Shown here: positions 49,001 through 57,311 of the stretch, in pieces | How the letters are laid out: every line of letters starts with the position of its first letter | Numbering within the stretch: position 1 is the stretch's first letter | IMG/VR virus record: IMGVR_UViG_3300019124_000001 | Coordinates: 99,788 to 163,787 of that record | DNA from: a virus | Direction: 5' to 3' (one strand) | DNA: 64,000 nt | Program-made: the position numbers and the translations under genes | The notes under the pieces: model-generated | What the model saw: the letters and a program-made list of their open reading frames with translations, nothing else | What the model was told of the DNA's origin: nothing | Databases searched by the model: none

Positions 49001-51845
49001 CTCGCACACGATTCAGGTATCTTGAATCCATTTCGGATGAAGTGCTATCCAATTCATCTTTCGCTTCTTTTGCTTCTTGTTCTTGTTTGCTTAGTTGAAT
49101 TTGTAATATAGTTCTAGCTCTTTCTTTTTCTGCATCACTAGCACTACGCATTGATTCTGCATAAGCCTTAGCTTTTTGGCTTGCTTCGTCTAAATTGTCG
49201 GCATTTTTCTTAAAAGCATCAGCAACAGTTGGGGCGATTCTTTCCAATTCTTGCATAACACTTTTTAACTCTTGCTGTTCTTGTGTTGTTTTTCCAACTT
49301 TTTCTGAAAGTTCTACATAACGGTCTGACAATTTTGTTACTTGATTCGCAACAGTTTCGTGTTCTTTCGCGCTATCAATCAATTTTTGCGCATCATCACT
49401 AACTGCCTGAGAACTTCCTATTAGAGCTGACGTGAGCAAAGAAACGCCAGTAGCGATTACGCCAATCCATCCAAACGACAATTGCAATCCTTTTGCCGCA
49501 ATACCCATAGCTCCCATAGAAGCGGTTACGCTATTAAATACTGCGCGAAGACCAATGAAAGTTCCAGCAAGAACAGGAACCCATACGTTCAATCCGTAGG
49601 TTGCTTCTGTCAATTTGGTAAAACCGTTCGCCATAACGGTTAAAGTTTTAACGATAGCACCAAATGCTTGCCCTAGTCCGTTTTCGCCAATGGTTACAGA
49701 CAATGCTTCCCATGCAGTCTTTAACTTACTAATCTCTGCTTCTAGCGACTTTTGATAACGAGCATTTTCCTGCATAGCAGAACCAGTCGAATGTAAAGCA
49801 GTATTAGTTGCCTCTGCTCCCATTTGCCAGTTCGTCATTAGTGCCAAGAATCTAGTCAATTGATATCTGCCAGCTAGAACTACGCCAAGCTGTTGTTGTT
49901 GGGTATTCGAAAGGTTATCCCATTTCGTAGCAAGTTCGCCCAATACGTCAGAAACTGACCTTGCTTCTCCGTTCAGTTTGTAGTATTCAATACCTACAGA
50001 TCGCAATGCAGAAACTTGATCGTCACCGCCAAGTCGGGAGTAGATTGTTTTTAAGCCGTTACCAACCACATTGCCACTCTCACGAGTCGCGGCAGAAATC
50101 GCCGTGATGTGTCCAATCAATTCGTCTAGCGTAACGCCATAAGTCTTTGCTGATGAACCAGCTTTATGGATACCTTCTGCCAAAGTTTTCGTTGTAACAG
50201 CAAAATTGTTGTCAACTTCATTTAATTTATCGACAATGGTGATCGAGTCTTTTGCCGCAATGTTAAATTGTATCATTGCAGACGTTAGATCACTCGCCGC
50301 TTGTTGTGCCGTCAAATCAGAAACGTTGGCGGCAACAATAGCTGTCCGTGTTACATCTCCCAATTGATACTGATTGAAACCTTGTTGAGCAAAGTCTGCC
50401 ATAGTCTTTTGAACATCCGACAGATCGCGTCCAAGTTGTCCTGCTAGGTCAATTGACTTTTCTAGCATTGCATCAAAGTCAGTTTCTTCGTCCATTACAC
50501 GCTTTAATTGCGTCATGTTCGCGTCTACTTCTATGATTGTTTGAATCATTTGTTCGAGAGCGTGTTTTGTACCATAAATCGCAGTAGTAGCAATTGCCCA
50601 TGTCGGAACCCTTTCAAGAGCAATTTTTAATTCTTCTAACATGCCAAGTTTTCCGCGTGGAGCATCTTTCATGTTTTGGTCAAATTCATACAAAGACCTA
50701 GTTGCTTTGTCGATACTGCCCGAAAGGACTACCATCTTTCCGTTTCCTTCGGCAACTCTTGTAGACCATTTATAAATTTCGTTTCCGTTTGCATCAATGA
50801 CGCGAGTCAAATTGATCATGTCTGCACTGATGCCCTTTAGTCGAGATTGATACTGACTTGCAATCAAGTCTTGCATTGCAGACTTATTATTGAAGATGCC
50901 TAGCGGAAGATCAGATTGAAGAACAGTCCCCATTCTGGACACTCGAAGATTTTCATTTTGGCGACTCATTTCGAGCTGATATTGCTGTTGCTCAGTCAAA
51001 CGCTTAATTCTTTCTGCTTCGCGTTGAGCGGCGCGTTCTTGTTCAATTTGTTGCTGACGGAATAATCGTTCCAACATCTCTTGATAACGTTGATGTTCGC
51101 GGGCTGTTTGTGCACGTTCGCGCTCGACAGCCAACAATTGACGCTGAAGTTCAATAATTTCCTTATAGTATGTTTTTGCGTATTTTAATTCTTCAAGATT
51201 TGTACTTCCGCGAACTACGCTTTCCAGATTATCAATTGTTTTTTGCGGAACCACACCGTTTGCACGTAGCTGTTGCACCTGTTGCAACATCTTATATTGT
51301 TCAAGGTTTACTCGATGCAACATCTTCTCTGCCTTATCGAGTTCACCAACATTTACGATTTGAAATGATCTACGAAGATCGCCTTGTGCATCTCTAATAT
51401 GGATCAATTCACCACGGAACTTGCGCATGTAACCGTTGGCTTCTTCTATTTTTATCGTAAATCCTTGTAGTTCGTTAGTTAGTGGATGCAGAGAAGTAGA
51501 AGAAGATACTCGTCCATCACCAAATTGCTTACGAAGTTGAGCTACCGCATGTCCAAGACTTTCGGCAGTACGAATTTGACCTTTAATATCTGCTTCGTCA
51601 AATACACGAATCCTATTAGAGACATTGCGACCAAATCCATTTTGCACGATTCGTTGTGCTTGCTGAATTTGTTTTAATACCTCGTTTAATTGCTTGCTAT
51701 CGAATTCGGCACGAATACGCAAGGGCTGGATTCTTTGTGCAATTAGACTAACTTGTGCGTTTAGATCGGTGATAGCATCTCTCGAAGTATCCAAACTGGC
51801 ACGAATTACAATATTAAGATCACGATTACCTCTACCAGTACCCAT
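46035..51845 (-). CDS. Tape measure protein, 1936 aa
   Basis: Sets tail length and occupies the tube. The N-terminal 380 residues are helical, rich in Q and R (AQREAERIKRLTEQQQYQLE). The region about 400-720 is the conserved phage tail tape-measure core (LSDVQKTMADFAQQGFNQYQ, KTLAEGIHKAGSSAKTYGVT, RESGNVVGNGLKTIYSRLGG). A hydrophobic segment follows near 760-830, then long coiled coils (EFQKREQDER-type KEE repeats) to the C-terminus. I see no lysozyme or M23 motif. At about 1.5 angstrom per residue it predicts a tail near 290 nm. Confidence 0.93.
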   Translation of the reverse strand: MGTGRGNRDLNIVIRASLDTSRDAITDLNAQVSLIAQRIQPLRIRAEFDSKQLNEVLKQIQQAQRIVQNGFGRNVSNRIRVFDEADIKGQIRTAESLGHAVAQLRKQFGDGRVSSSTSLHPLTNELQGFTIKIEEANGYMRKFRGELIHIRDAQGDLRRSFQIVNVGELDKAEKMLHRVNLEQYKMLQQVQQLRANGVVPQKTIDNLESVVRGSTNLEELKYAKTYYKEIIELQRQLLAVERERAQTAREHQRYQEMLERLFRQQQIEQERAAQREAERIKRLTEQQQYQLEMSRQNENLRVSRMGTVLQSDLPLGIFNNKSAMQDLIASQYQSRLKGISADMINLTRVIDANGNEIYKWSTRVAEGNGKMVVLSGSIDKATRSLYEFDQNMKDAPRGKLGMLEELKIALERVPTWAIATTAIYGTKHALEQMIQTIIEVDANMTQLKRVMDEETDFDAMLEKSIDLAGQLGRDLSDVQKTMADFAQQGFNQYQLGDVTRTAIVAANVSDLTAQQAASDLTSAMIQFNIAAKDSITIVDKLNEVDNNFAVTTKTLAEGIHKAGSSAKTYGVTLDELIGHITAISAATRESGNVVGNGLKTIYSRLGGDDQVSALRSVGIEYYKLNGEARSVSDVLGELATKWDNLSNTQQQQLGVVLAGRYQLTRFLALMTNWQMGAEATNTALHSTGSAMQENARYQKSLEAEISKLKTAWEALSVTIGENGLGQAFGAIVKTLTVMANGFTKLTEATYGLNVWVPVLAGTFIGLRAVFNSVTASMGAMGIAAKGLQLSFGWIGVIATGVSLLTSALIGSSQAVSDDAQKLIDSAKEHETVANQVTKLSDRYVELSEKVGKTTQEQQELKSVMQELERIAPTVADAFKKNADNLDEASQKAKAYAESMRSASDAEKERARTILQIQLSKQEQEAKEAKDELDSTSSEMDSRYLNRVRELQKAYNTEDIQEIKQKVDAELKELSGKMIQGIKVSSQEIRAVEERKRWIREIESSFTDFNSKFGEKQQKYQEAQGAVDLTRKQLQAINDLTNANSQAEPVIRGANAALMEQGDVSNENASQLGANESRIADLASRYDELTDSLGTVNKLLNDSAQGKQISADEAMKLIMKEKELANAFTIESGQVKINQQAIEVWRNAKIKAFQDSIAAQNADLANSSSALMQKLKMYGVEIQAIQSVADAKTALAQMDARHASDLAKAKAGQDGYNFDYIDMDYLKTKSEVLDVMSYYQQIESLKGMAGVSLKQSGLSSSDLNPKESKGKSASGASIEPVDVYQMDVYKAKATELEGQLKRLDDRKQEMVNTSKEYRGVIDQEIAVMKQQQQNFHAEANHYRAQNKTYNDTLYNLRTLYKQDNETIRRANELAKKIEENNNKIAQLGNSYMDTARKIEQLDWDKQISYLDELHLNVTSVESSLQLLQKRVATMDKTSQDYRVGLQEAIAMYQTQQRAVHEEANAIRALMNSGTLSQEQTDQMKKRLNELQIAWWDYAGSIKKTQDELKGVLNTLADDVISAWKEYYQDLQKVEEEAFKKREQDERDRHEKELKRIDDEYKAFEDATNKKIRLLEDKANEEDFQDQLKKDQKEAQELQRQIDVLALDNSFEAKAKREELERQLAEKREEIQKNITKHNREQTKRQLEDDLDSMKKRTDKAKEEEDRRNKNEEDSIRKQLEASKKKYEELINDDRHWSEVRKQILDQNFKDIQENFGTMTQTLKDLSGIIGTSLSNNLIDKLNNAKKLMEEINKSDKKDSNGKELPPSWTDGVGTGYNPNWKSSQELYKRDKAARDKEIQRVKSVIEYRKKNKMDISEQEAYLRRLESYHTGGLVDGGSNGSGSSIMRAVNSLFNVKPNERIVKALKGELFAPEENVTKNFIPNIKNMLKSSSNAVAVEANKTFHLTIHIDNLNGTKKDADYLLGEIVKGTKKLGLNI

Positions 51846-51901
51846 AGTTAATTCACCCCTTTTAAAGATGCAAAGATCGCAGGGATGAGTTCCCTACGAT
51901 C

Positions 51902-52879
51902 TTAAATTTCAAACTTCTTATTCGATTCTTTTAACTTTTTGTTGTTACGCTTAATATAATGGTCTTGTGTAACTTGTGTGCCACTGTGATTCAGCAGAGC
52001 CGAAACCTCTTCCAAAGGCATACCCATTTGATATTTCAAATTACTTCCAGAATGTCGCAAATCGTGACAATGCAATTCTGGAATATTGATCATTGCACCA
52101 ATTTTCTTAATCCAACTACCCTGCAAAGTGCCTTTTTCGACCTTTTTCCATTCACCCTTGTACTTGGTGATAAAAAGATATTCCGATTCAATCTTTTCCT
52201 TTTTTCGATATGCAAGCCACTTTTTAATAAGTTCAAACGTATATTCAGAAGGGAATAGATCAACAGTTTTGCCTTCTTTTTCAAGTACCCCGTTAACTTC
52301 TTTCTCTTCAAAGTTGATTTGTTCAATGCGAATATTCGAAATTGCATTTGCACGCGCCATCGTAGATAGACCAAATTCGAAGAACAATTCTAGTTGTAAA
52401 TTTCCTTCCTTCTTCAAGCCACTACGAATCATTGCGATTTGTTCTTCTGTCAAATAAGTCTGTTTCACTTGCAATTTCTCGTCTTTTCGTACTTTAGGGC
52501 GTTCAATGTATTCCATTGGGTCTTCGGTCATTTTTCTCTTCTTACGTAGAAGTTTGAAGAAAGAAGATATACAACTTAAACGTCTTTGTATGCGTCTTTC
52601 GTTATTGCCCAAAGTATCTCGACAGAATGCTACAAACGCTTCGAGCATTTCAGAAATTTCTTCTGCATCAAATGACATTAAATCTTGATTGTCATACTCT
52701 TCCAATATGAATACTAACCACTGATTAAAATCTGATTCATATGAGTACTTCGTAGAGTCCGAAAGTGTCATCGCCTTTGAGTTAAAGTAATTTTTTATAT
52801 GACGTTTATTTTTAGGATTTACTTGATCCAGCTTTTCAGGAGTAGCGTAATGTACGTACTTTCGTTTATTTCCCGACAT
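51902..52879 (-). CDS. Tyrosine recombinase (integrase family), 325 aa
   Basis: The N-terminal SAM-like DNA-binding region (about 30-125) is followed by a catalytic domain with the full tyrosine-recombinase set: Arg176 in MARANAISNIR, His272 and Arg275 in HDLRHSG, His298 in LLNHSGTQVTQ and Tyr308 in DHYIKR. It therefore looks active. It lies inside the late tail operon, directly before the tape measure gene. SPbeta carries a recombinase-like gene (yomM) in its late region, so a parallel is possible. No attachment site was recognised here. Confidence 0.85.
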   Translation of the reverse strand: MSGNKRKYVHYATPEKLDQVNPKNKRHIKNYFNSKAMTLSDSTKYSYESDFNQWLVFILEEYDNQDLMSFDAEEISEMLEAFVAFCRDTLGNNERRIQRRLSCISSFFKLLRKKRKMTEDPMEYIERPKVRKDEKLQVKQTYLTEEQIAMIRSGLKKEGNLQLELFFEFGLSTMARANAISNIRIEQINFEEKEVNGVLEKEGKTVDLFPSEYTFELIKKWLAYRKKEKIESEYLFITKYKGEWKKVEKGTLQGSWIKKIGAMINIPELHCHDLRHSGSNLKYQMGMPLEEVSALLNHSGTQVTQDHYIKRNNKKLKESNKKFEI

Positions 52880-52880
52880 C

Positions 52881-53372
52881 TTATGTCACCTCAACCTTAT
52901 AGCCCTGTGAACGAAGATAGTTTGCCAAGGACTTCACGTGTCGCCCACTACTTTGTAGTTCTTTGAAAGCGTTATCCATATATGGACGGGGTTTCGTCCA
53001 AAAGCCCTGACCGAAAATATGACCACTTGTACCGTCATTTACAGTCTGTGCAACATATTGACTATAGTCTTGCGGAGTATAGCTCTTAACTGCGCTGTGG
53101 TGTTGGTAATACGGTCTTCCAACCGCATGTATCATATCAGTATTATGGTCAATGACTACAACAGCTTCCTTACCTTCGATACTAGGTTCAAAATCTACAC
53201 TTTCGCGTAATTCTCTTGTACGTTGGTAAACACTTGGGTCGAATGAATAGACATCCTTATCCAAGCGTTCCTGCACCACTTTCTTTGCAACCTGACCGAC
53301 ACCCATCATGCCACGCTCCAAGTCGTTCAATAAATGTCTAGCCAGATCATCAAGATTATTAAATGTCGGCAT
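52881..53372 (-). CDS. HK97-gp10-like tail-completion protein, 163 aa
   Basis: ATG 53372 after AAGGGTGATAAA. Features of the gp10-like family: an N-terminal helical region (RHLLNDLERGMMGVGQVAKK), a central beta part with YSFDPSVYQRTRELRESVDF, and a C-terminal end with RPYMDNAFKELQSS. Members join head and tail or finish tail tubes. It lies one base before the recombinase gene, within the tail genes. Confidence 0.72.
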   Translation of the reverse strand: MPTFNNLDDLARHLLNDLERGMMGVGQVAKKVVQERLDKDVYSFDPSVYQRTRELRESVDFEPSIEGKEAVVVIDHNTDMIHAVGRPYYQHHSAVKSYTPQDYSQYVAQTVNDGTSGHIFGQGFWTKPRPYMDNAFKELQSSGRHVKSLANYLRSQGYKVEVT

Positions 53373-53862
53373 TTTTATCACCCTTATTCAAAAGTAACCT
53401 AGCCACTTCTTCGTTTTCGATGTCCAGTTTTGCCGCTTCGCGTTCAAATTCGTCGAGAGTGTCCAATGCCGACTGACCAAGATCAACTATGCGCTGACCG
53501 ATCTTATACATTTCATCTTCAGGCATTTCGTTGACGATCTTGTCAAATAACTTCAAGTCAAGCAACAAATTCATTACTTCCATTTGACCATCCAAATCAT
53601 TGGGAATATCTAGAGATGTAAAATACTTCATTGTCAAAAGTATTGCATATGGCGACAAGATTGTTTCCAGTTTTGCGCCATTTTTTCGAAATTTATCACC
53701 AGCATTGATCAGTTCGTATACCATTTGTTCAATTTTTGTATCACGGAAAATCGAATCAATTTCCAGTGTGAAACCATCAATGACTACCTTTCTCGTGCCC
53801 CCGAACAGCTTTTTGTCTTCTTTGCGAAGATTAGCAACTGTAAGTTTTGATTGTTTTGCCAT
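53359..53862 (-). CDS. Possible tail assembly chaperone, 167 aa
   Basis: ATG 53862 after AAAGGAGGAAAGC. A helical acidic protein (MAKQSKLTVANLRKEDKKLF...) located between the major tail protein and the tape measure, the usual place for tail assembly chaperones. I did not find a convincing frameshift site, so the assignment rests on position. It overlaps the next gene by 14 bases. Confidence 0.6.
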   Translation of the reverse strand: MAKQSKLTVANLRKEDKKLFGGTRKVVIDGFTLEIDSIFRDTKIEQMVYELINAGDKFRKNGAKLETILSPYAILLTMKYFTSLDIPNDLDGQMEVMNLLLDLKLFDKIVNEMPEDEMYKIGQRIVDLGQSALDTLDEFEREAAKLDIENEEVARLLLNKGDKNADI

Positions 53863-53863
53863 T

Positions 53864-54025
53864 TTAGCTTTCCTCCTTTTGTACTTCGTAAACATAATCC
53901 CGTTGCAAACCACACTTATTGCAGGCCATTATTATTACTCTTAATCCGTCTTTTGTGGTGTGGTCATATACCTTGTCGCAGAAACAATGAACGTGACCAT
54001 CATTTCTAAATAAAAACTTGAACAA
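53864..54025 (-). CDS. Small Cys-rich zinc-ribbon-like protein, 53 aa
   Basis: TTG start after AGAAGG, directly behind a leader hairpin of the GATRAAA family. The product (MFKFLFRNDGHVHCFCDKVY...) has two cysteine pairs, CFC and CNKC, about 20 residues apart, so it may bind one zinc ion. It sits between the major tail protein terminator and the chaperone gene. It could be a regulator of the downstream tail genes; that is inference. Confidence 0.6.
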   Translation of the reverse strand: MFKFLFRNDGHVHCFCDKVYDHTTKDGLRVIIMACNKCGLQRDYVYEVQKEES

Positions 54026-54043
54026 ATGAAGCCCTTCTTTCTA

Positions 54044-54063
54044 GATGAAAGTCACATTTTATC
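54044..54063 (-). promoter_or_regulatory. Leader hairpin, family GATRAAA..TTTYATC, copy f (minus strand)
   Basis: On the minus strand GATAAAA-TGTGAC-TTTCATC followed by TAGAAAGAAGG, the ribosome site of the small Cys-rich gene. It has the same A.C mismatch as copies a and c, and is the only copy in the late region. Confidence 0.45.
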
Positions 54064-54083
54064 TAAGGTATAAATATAAAAAG

Positions 54084-54120
54084 AAAAAGGGGAAGAGATG
54101 CTGAATCTCTTCCCCTTTTT
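54084..54120 (-). terminator. Strong terminator after the major tail protein
   Basis: A 16-bp perfect stem (arms 54084-54099 and 54105-54120) with A and T runs on both sides; the minus strand reads CTTTTTATATTT after it. A strong hairpin after the major tail gene lets that abundant protein be made in excess. Confidence 0.9.
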
Positions 54121-54127
54121 CACCCCA

Positions 54128-54925
54128 TTACGCTTCAGGGTAGTGGATGAATTGAAGCAACTTCGAATTACCGTCTTTGAATAGCTCCAAGTTGAAGTCG
54201 AATACAGTTGGGTCGCCAGATGGGTTCAATTCTAGACTGAATTCTGGCATTAGCTTCGCCTTCGGAATGAAAACTTGGAACGGCTCGTCTTGACCTGTAC
54301 GTTCGTTTCGAATTACAGTGTCTCCGATCACTCGATAGTAGCCAGGGAAGTTTGTGGCATCCAAAGTAATTACCGAAGCTGTGTTCTGGCTCATGAATTG
54401 ATAGTAAACAATTGCTTTATGACCAGCATTAATTGCGTCAGTCGTCAACTTCGTTACTCCTCCTGAAGTAGACACCGTATACTCTGTTGCCGAAGCTACA
54501 CCACCACCGCCAGCGGCATTCGCATCAGTAATTTCGTCGTCATGCGATCTTCCGTTAGTTGTGCTATATACAGTAATAGTACCTGCAATAGCTTGCTTGG
54601 TAAGCGTCAAAACCCCTGCGTTGTCGAATGTCAACACTTCGCGCTTATAAATCGGAACCGCCACGCCAGTCTGAAGCGGATTTCCAGTTTGCATAGCAAG
54701 CGCTGTCGGATCAAGCAATGCGTTCTGAATAGTCAATTGAGCGGTTTTGTTGCTATCCCAAGCAAGAATTCGACCTGCACCTTCGCCACCAGTCGCATAC
54801 TTTACATCGGCTGTAGACTCAAAGTTGGTCATTTTTAGCGTGTCCAAATAAAGAACGGGCTTATTGGTAATAAGGTCAAAAAAGGTAAGGTTTGCCACCT
54901 CAAATACACCAAAACGTTCTGCCAT
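54128..54925 (-). CDS. Major tail protein, 265 aa
   Basis: The tube subunit, expected as many stacked hexamer rings. N-terminal MAERFGVFEVANLTFFDLIT ... LDTLKMTNFESTADVKYATG and C-terminal PEFSLELNPSGDPTVFDFNL are typical of beta-sandwich tube proteins. A central part (about 95-175) with TITVYSTTNGRSHDDEITD looks like an inserted domain. It is flanked by a strong terminator, as usual for this highly expressed gene. The minus-strand ribosome site is AGGAGG. Confidence 0.85.
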   Translation of the reverse strand: MAERFGVFEVANLTFFDLITNKPVLYLDTLKMTNFESTADVKYATGGEGAGRILAWDSNKTAQLTIQNALLDPTALAMQTGNPLQTGVAVPIYKREVLTFDNAGVLTLTKQAIAGTITVYSTTNGRSHDDEITDANAAGGGGVASATEYTVSTSGGVTKLTTDAINAGHKAIVYYQFMSQNTASVITLDATNFPGYYRVIGDTVIRNERTGQDEPFQVFIPKAKLMPEFSLELNPSGDPTVFDFNLELFKDGNSKLLQFIHYPEA

Positions 54926-54956
54926 GTTATAAACCTCCTAAATGGATAGTGATATA

Positions 54957-54983
54957 TCAAAATGACCTTTCGGTCAATTTTGA
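54957..54983 (-). terminator. Terminator-like hairpin
   Basis: TCAAAATGACC-TTTC-GGTCAATTTTGA, an 11-bp stem with one bulged base, just after the stop of the gene at 54993. It may limit readthrough into the major tail gene or protect an mRNA end. Confidence 0.55.
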
Positions 54984-54992
54984 GCAATACTT

Positions 54993-55745
54993 TTAAATTT
55001 GTGAAGACCAATGTTTTAGGTCAACTTTTGCACCATTGACGCTTGCGAGAATCCCAACTTCGTAACTCGAAATTTTCTCTAGTCTTTTGTACGCGTTATA
55101 AAATTGTGGAAGAGTTAGTGTCCATATGTCTAGCAACGTATAACTATTACTCTTTGCCGCAACAGCGCTAATGATATCTACAAATCGAATTTCGTCTGTG
55201 GACTTCTTCGTGTGTTTGTCAACAATCTCTCTGCCTTTATTGATTTTTTCAATGATCTCCTGTGCTTTGGCATTCGATGCCTTGTAAGTCGTATTTTTAA
55301 GGGAGCCATTCATACCACATTGCAGTTTGATTATTTCGACAATTTCAGCGAAATTCTTTTTGTCTATCAGTCTAACTTGGTCTATACTTTCTTCGATTCC
55401 ACCATAAACTAGACCGAAATCTGGTACATACGACAGATCGTTTGGGTCTTCACCAAGAAACCATGACAGGCCATTAACAAACAATTCCAATAATTCCTCA
55501 TTGTTCGAATGAACATAAATATCGTAAAGCGCGTACTCCTTTACGATTTCGGGGTCAACAGAAGAATCCAGTATATCCTTGATTTCTGCCGTAACAACCC
55601 CAAGATAAGAACTGAAATTTCGATACCCAATGTCTACAATACGGTTTAACGTTACAGGATGAACGACGAACTTGCCAACTTGGAACGCATCACCACGCAA
55701 TAGCTTTAAGTCAATATCTTCTTGCGATAGGTTTAGAAGAGACAC
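54993..55745 (-). CDS. Tail-region protein, 250 aa
   Basis: GTG 55745 after GGTAGGTGATAATA; a reading from 55754 starts inside that site. Begins MSLLNLSQEDIDLKLLRGDA, with FVVHPVTLNRIVDIGYRNFS and a helical C-terminal half (YTLLDIWTLTLPQFYNAYKR). The last segment resembles regions of tail-assembly Gp15-like proteins. It lies directly upstream of the major tail protein. Exact role unknown. Confidence 0.68.
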   Translation of the reverse strand: MSLLNLSQEDIDLKLLRGDAFQVGKFVVHPVTLNRIVDIGYRNFSSYLGVVTAEIKDILDSSVDPEIVKEYALYDIYVHSNNEELLELFVNGLSWFLGEDPNDLSYVPDFGLVYGGIEESIDQVRLIDKKNFAEIVEIIKLQCGMNGSLKNTTYKASNAKAQEIIEKINKGREIVDKHTKKSTDEIRFVDIISAVAAKSNSYTLLDIWTLTLPQFYNAYKRLEKISSYEVGILASVNGAKVDLKHWSSQI

Positions 55746-55750
55746 TATTA

Positions 55751-56245
55751 TCACCTACCGATTGTAAACATCTCTGCCTCAAGACGAATCAAATCAAACT
55801 GGTCATTAACATATAGATGTGTTGCTCTTTCGAATTTTAGCTTACCTACCGTACCAATCGTTTTTCCACGAAAGGTTCTAATAATCTCTTTCATTATCTC
55901 AATTGGTCGAATTACTGAAGAACCAGTATTTGCTAGCCACAATGTCCGTTTCGCGCACACTATGTCAAAATTTACCGTCACTCCTGCGATTGTTTCGTCT
56001 TCTGAGAAGTAGATAAGTGGAGTATATACGCGCAATTGTGTAGCATCTTCTGTTTGCAATTGAGCGTCAAAAGGATATGGAAAAACTCTGTCGAACATTA
56101 GAGAAATAGAATTTGTCACGTCAGGCTGTGCCAATGGGTTTAGATCGTCGTATTGGAGCCACTTTACCAAAATCTGATTATCCAATATTTCTTTTAAGAT
56201 AATCGTCAGATTTGGAGAAATGTAATTTACATTCATAGGATTCAT
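55751..56245 (-). CDS. Head-tail connector/completion protein, 164 aa
   Basis: ATG 56245 overlaps the preceding stop. The product (MNPMNVNYISPNLTIILKEI ... YVNDQFDLIRLEAEMFTIGR) is beta-rich with a C-terminal strand. Position and size fit a tail terminator or connector between portal side and tail. No family can be named with certainty. Confidence 0.65.
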   Translation of the reverse strand: MNPMNVNYISPNLTIILKEILDNQILVKWLQYDDLNPLAQPDVTNSISLMFDRVFPYPFDAQLQTEDATQLRVYTPLIYFSEDETIAGVTVNFDIVCAKRTLWLANTGSSVIRPIEIMKEIIRTFRGKTIGTVGKLKFERATHLYVNDQFDLIRLEAEMFTIGR

Positions 56246-56979
56246 CACCACAGATCGCCACCCCCGTTCGACATTTCGACATTACCCGTATGTGGTTGTG
56301 CCTTCTTATAAATCGCTGAATTATCAGCAATTTTACCTGCTAAATCATCTTTTTCGGTTTTTAAGGAATTACGGAGTATAATCTGAATTACACCATTGAA
56401 TGTGCTTTCATCTAAACCAGACACTTCGAATACTTGATTTCCAAAGATAAATCTTTGACTCGCTACAATCGAGAGAGTATAGGGATTCATTGACACAAAC
56501 ACAAACAAACCGTTGTCTAGAGAGTCGATTCCGTACTTATTATTATCAATGCGATAACGAATAAGATTTAAACTGCTTGCAACACAAGGGAATGACCTAA
56601 TAGTCCCATCTTTTTCTGCCCATTGAAGATTGTCGTTGCAAAGTTGGGCAGATGCCCTAGGCGCTAGTTGATCTTTGAAAACGTCAAATAACAGCCATTT
56701 TTGATCGTCAAACTCTAAAATGGAACCAGAAGACACATTCGTATTTGGTCTGAATAAGACATTTCTTTTTCGAGAACCCAAGCTATCTTTTGTCGCTTGA
56801 CTATCAAAAGTTACTCGAATATCGAGATCGACACCATTTAACTTTGCCTTTCTGTATGATGGCGCATTGGAGAACTGCTCGTTAATAAAGTCGCTTGTTG
56901 CCTGATTGTACGCATCAATCTCGTCAATACCACTAGCTTCTAAACGTTTTCTGTATTTGTCCAAGTATCCCACAAACAT
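56245..56979 (-). CDS. Unknown structural protein, 244 aa
   Basis: ATG 56979 after AAAAGGGGTTGTG, overlapping the previous stop (TGATG). Residues 80-190 look like a small beta-barrel (SGSILEFDDQKWLLFDVFKD, LIRYRIDNNKYGIDSLDNG). This may be an OB-like or head-closure protein; assignment is by position among connector genes only. Confidence 0.65.
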   Translation of the reverse strand: MFVGYLDKYRKRLEASGIDEIDAYNQATSDFINEQFSNAPSYRKAKLNGVDLDIRVTFDSQATKDSLGSRKRNVLFRPNTNVSSGSILEFDDQKWLLFDVFKDQLAPRASAQLCNDNLQWAEKDGTIRSFPCVASSLNLIRYRIDNNKYGIDSLDNGLFVFVSMNPYTLSIVASQRFIFGNQVFEVSGLDESTFNGVIQIILRNSLKTEKDDLAGKIADNSAIYKKAQPHTGNVEMSNGGGDLW

Positions 56980-57311
56980 CACAACCCCTTTTGTTTGGTG
57001 GTTGTTTCGAGAATGCGTTTTGTTACGGTAATACACTTGAACACTTCGCGCTTAACAACTTCATTGCTTGCGTCAAAATTAAAACATTCATCCGACAATG
57101 CTTCAAAAGTTGCCAAAAGTGTAATATAGTCTGCATTTGCGTCCAACATTTCGAACACTTTGCCAAGACCTTTAAGTTCAAGAAGTAAGGAGTCTACATA
57201 TTTAGAGACTCCTTTATTCTTTTCTTCATACAAAGGGAGAATCTTATAGATTTTCTTGTTGGCTAGTACCGAAATGTAGTCGCGGAATGCTTTTTCGTCC
57301 ATCGACATCAT
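56979..57311 (-). CDS. Unknown connector-region protein, 110 aa
   Basis: ATG after AGGTGATCTGAA, overlapping the preceding stop. Helical and charged (MMSMDEKAFRDYISVLANKK...). The position between capsid and tail genes suggests a head-completion role. No motif recognised. Confidence 0.62.
   Translation of the reverse strand: MMSMDEKAFRDYISVLANKKIYKILPLYEEKNKGVSKYVDSLLLELKGLGKVFEMLDANADYITLLATFEALSDECFNFDASNEVVKREVFKCITVTKRILETTTKQKGL

Noticed and set aside
53359-53372. Programmed frameshift between the chaperone-position gene and the next gene
   Set aside because: The 14-base overlap has no standard slippery heptamer, and the downstream gene has its own AAGGGTGAT ribosome site.
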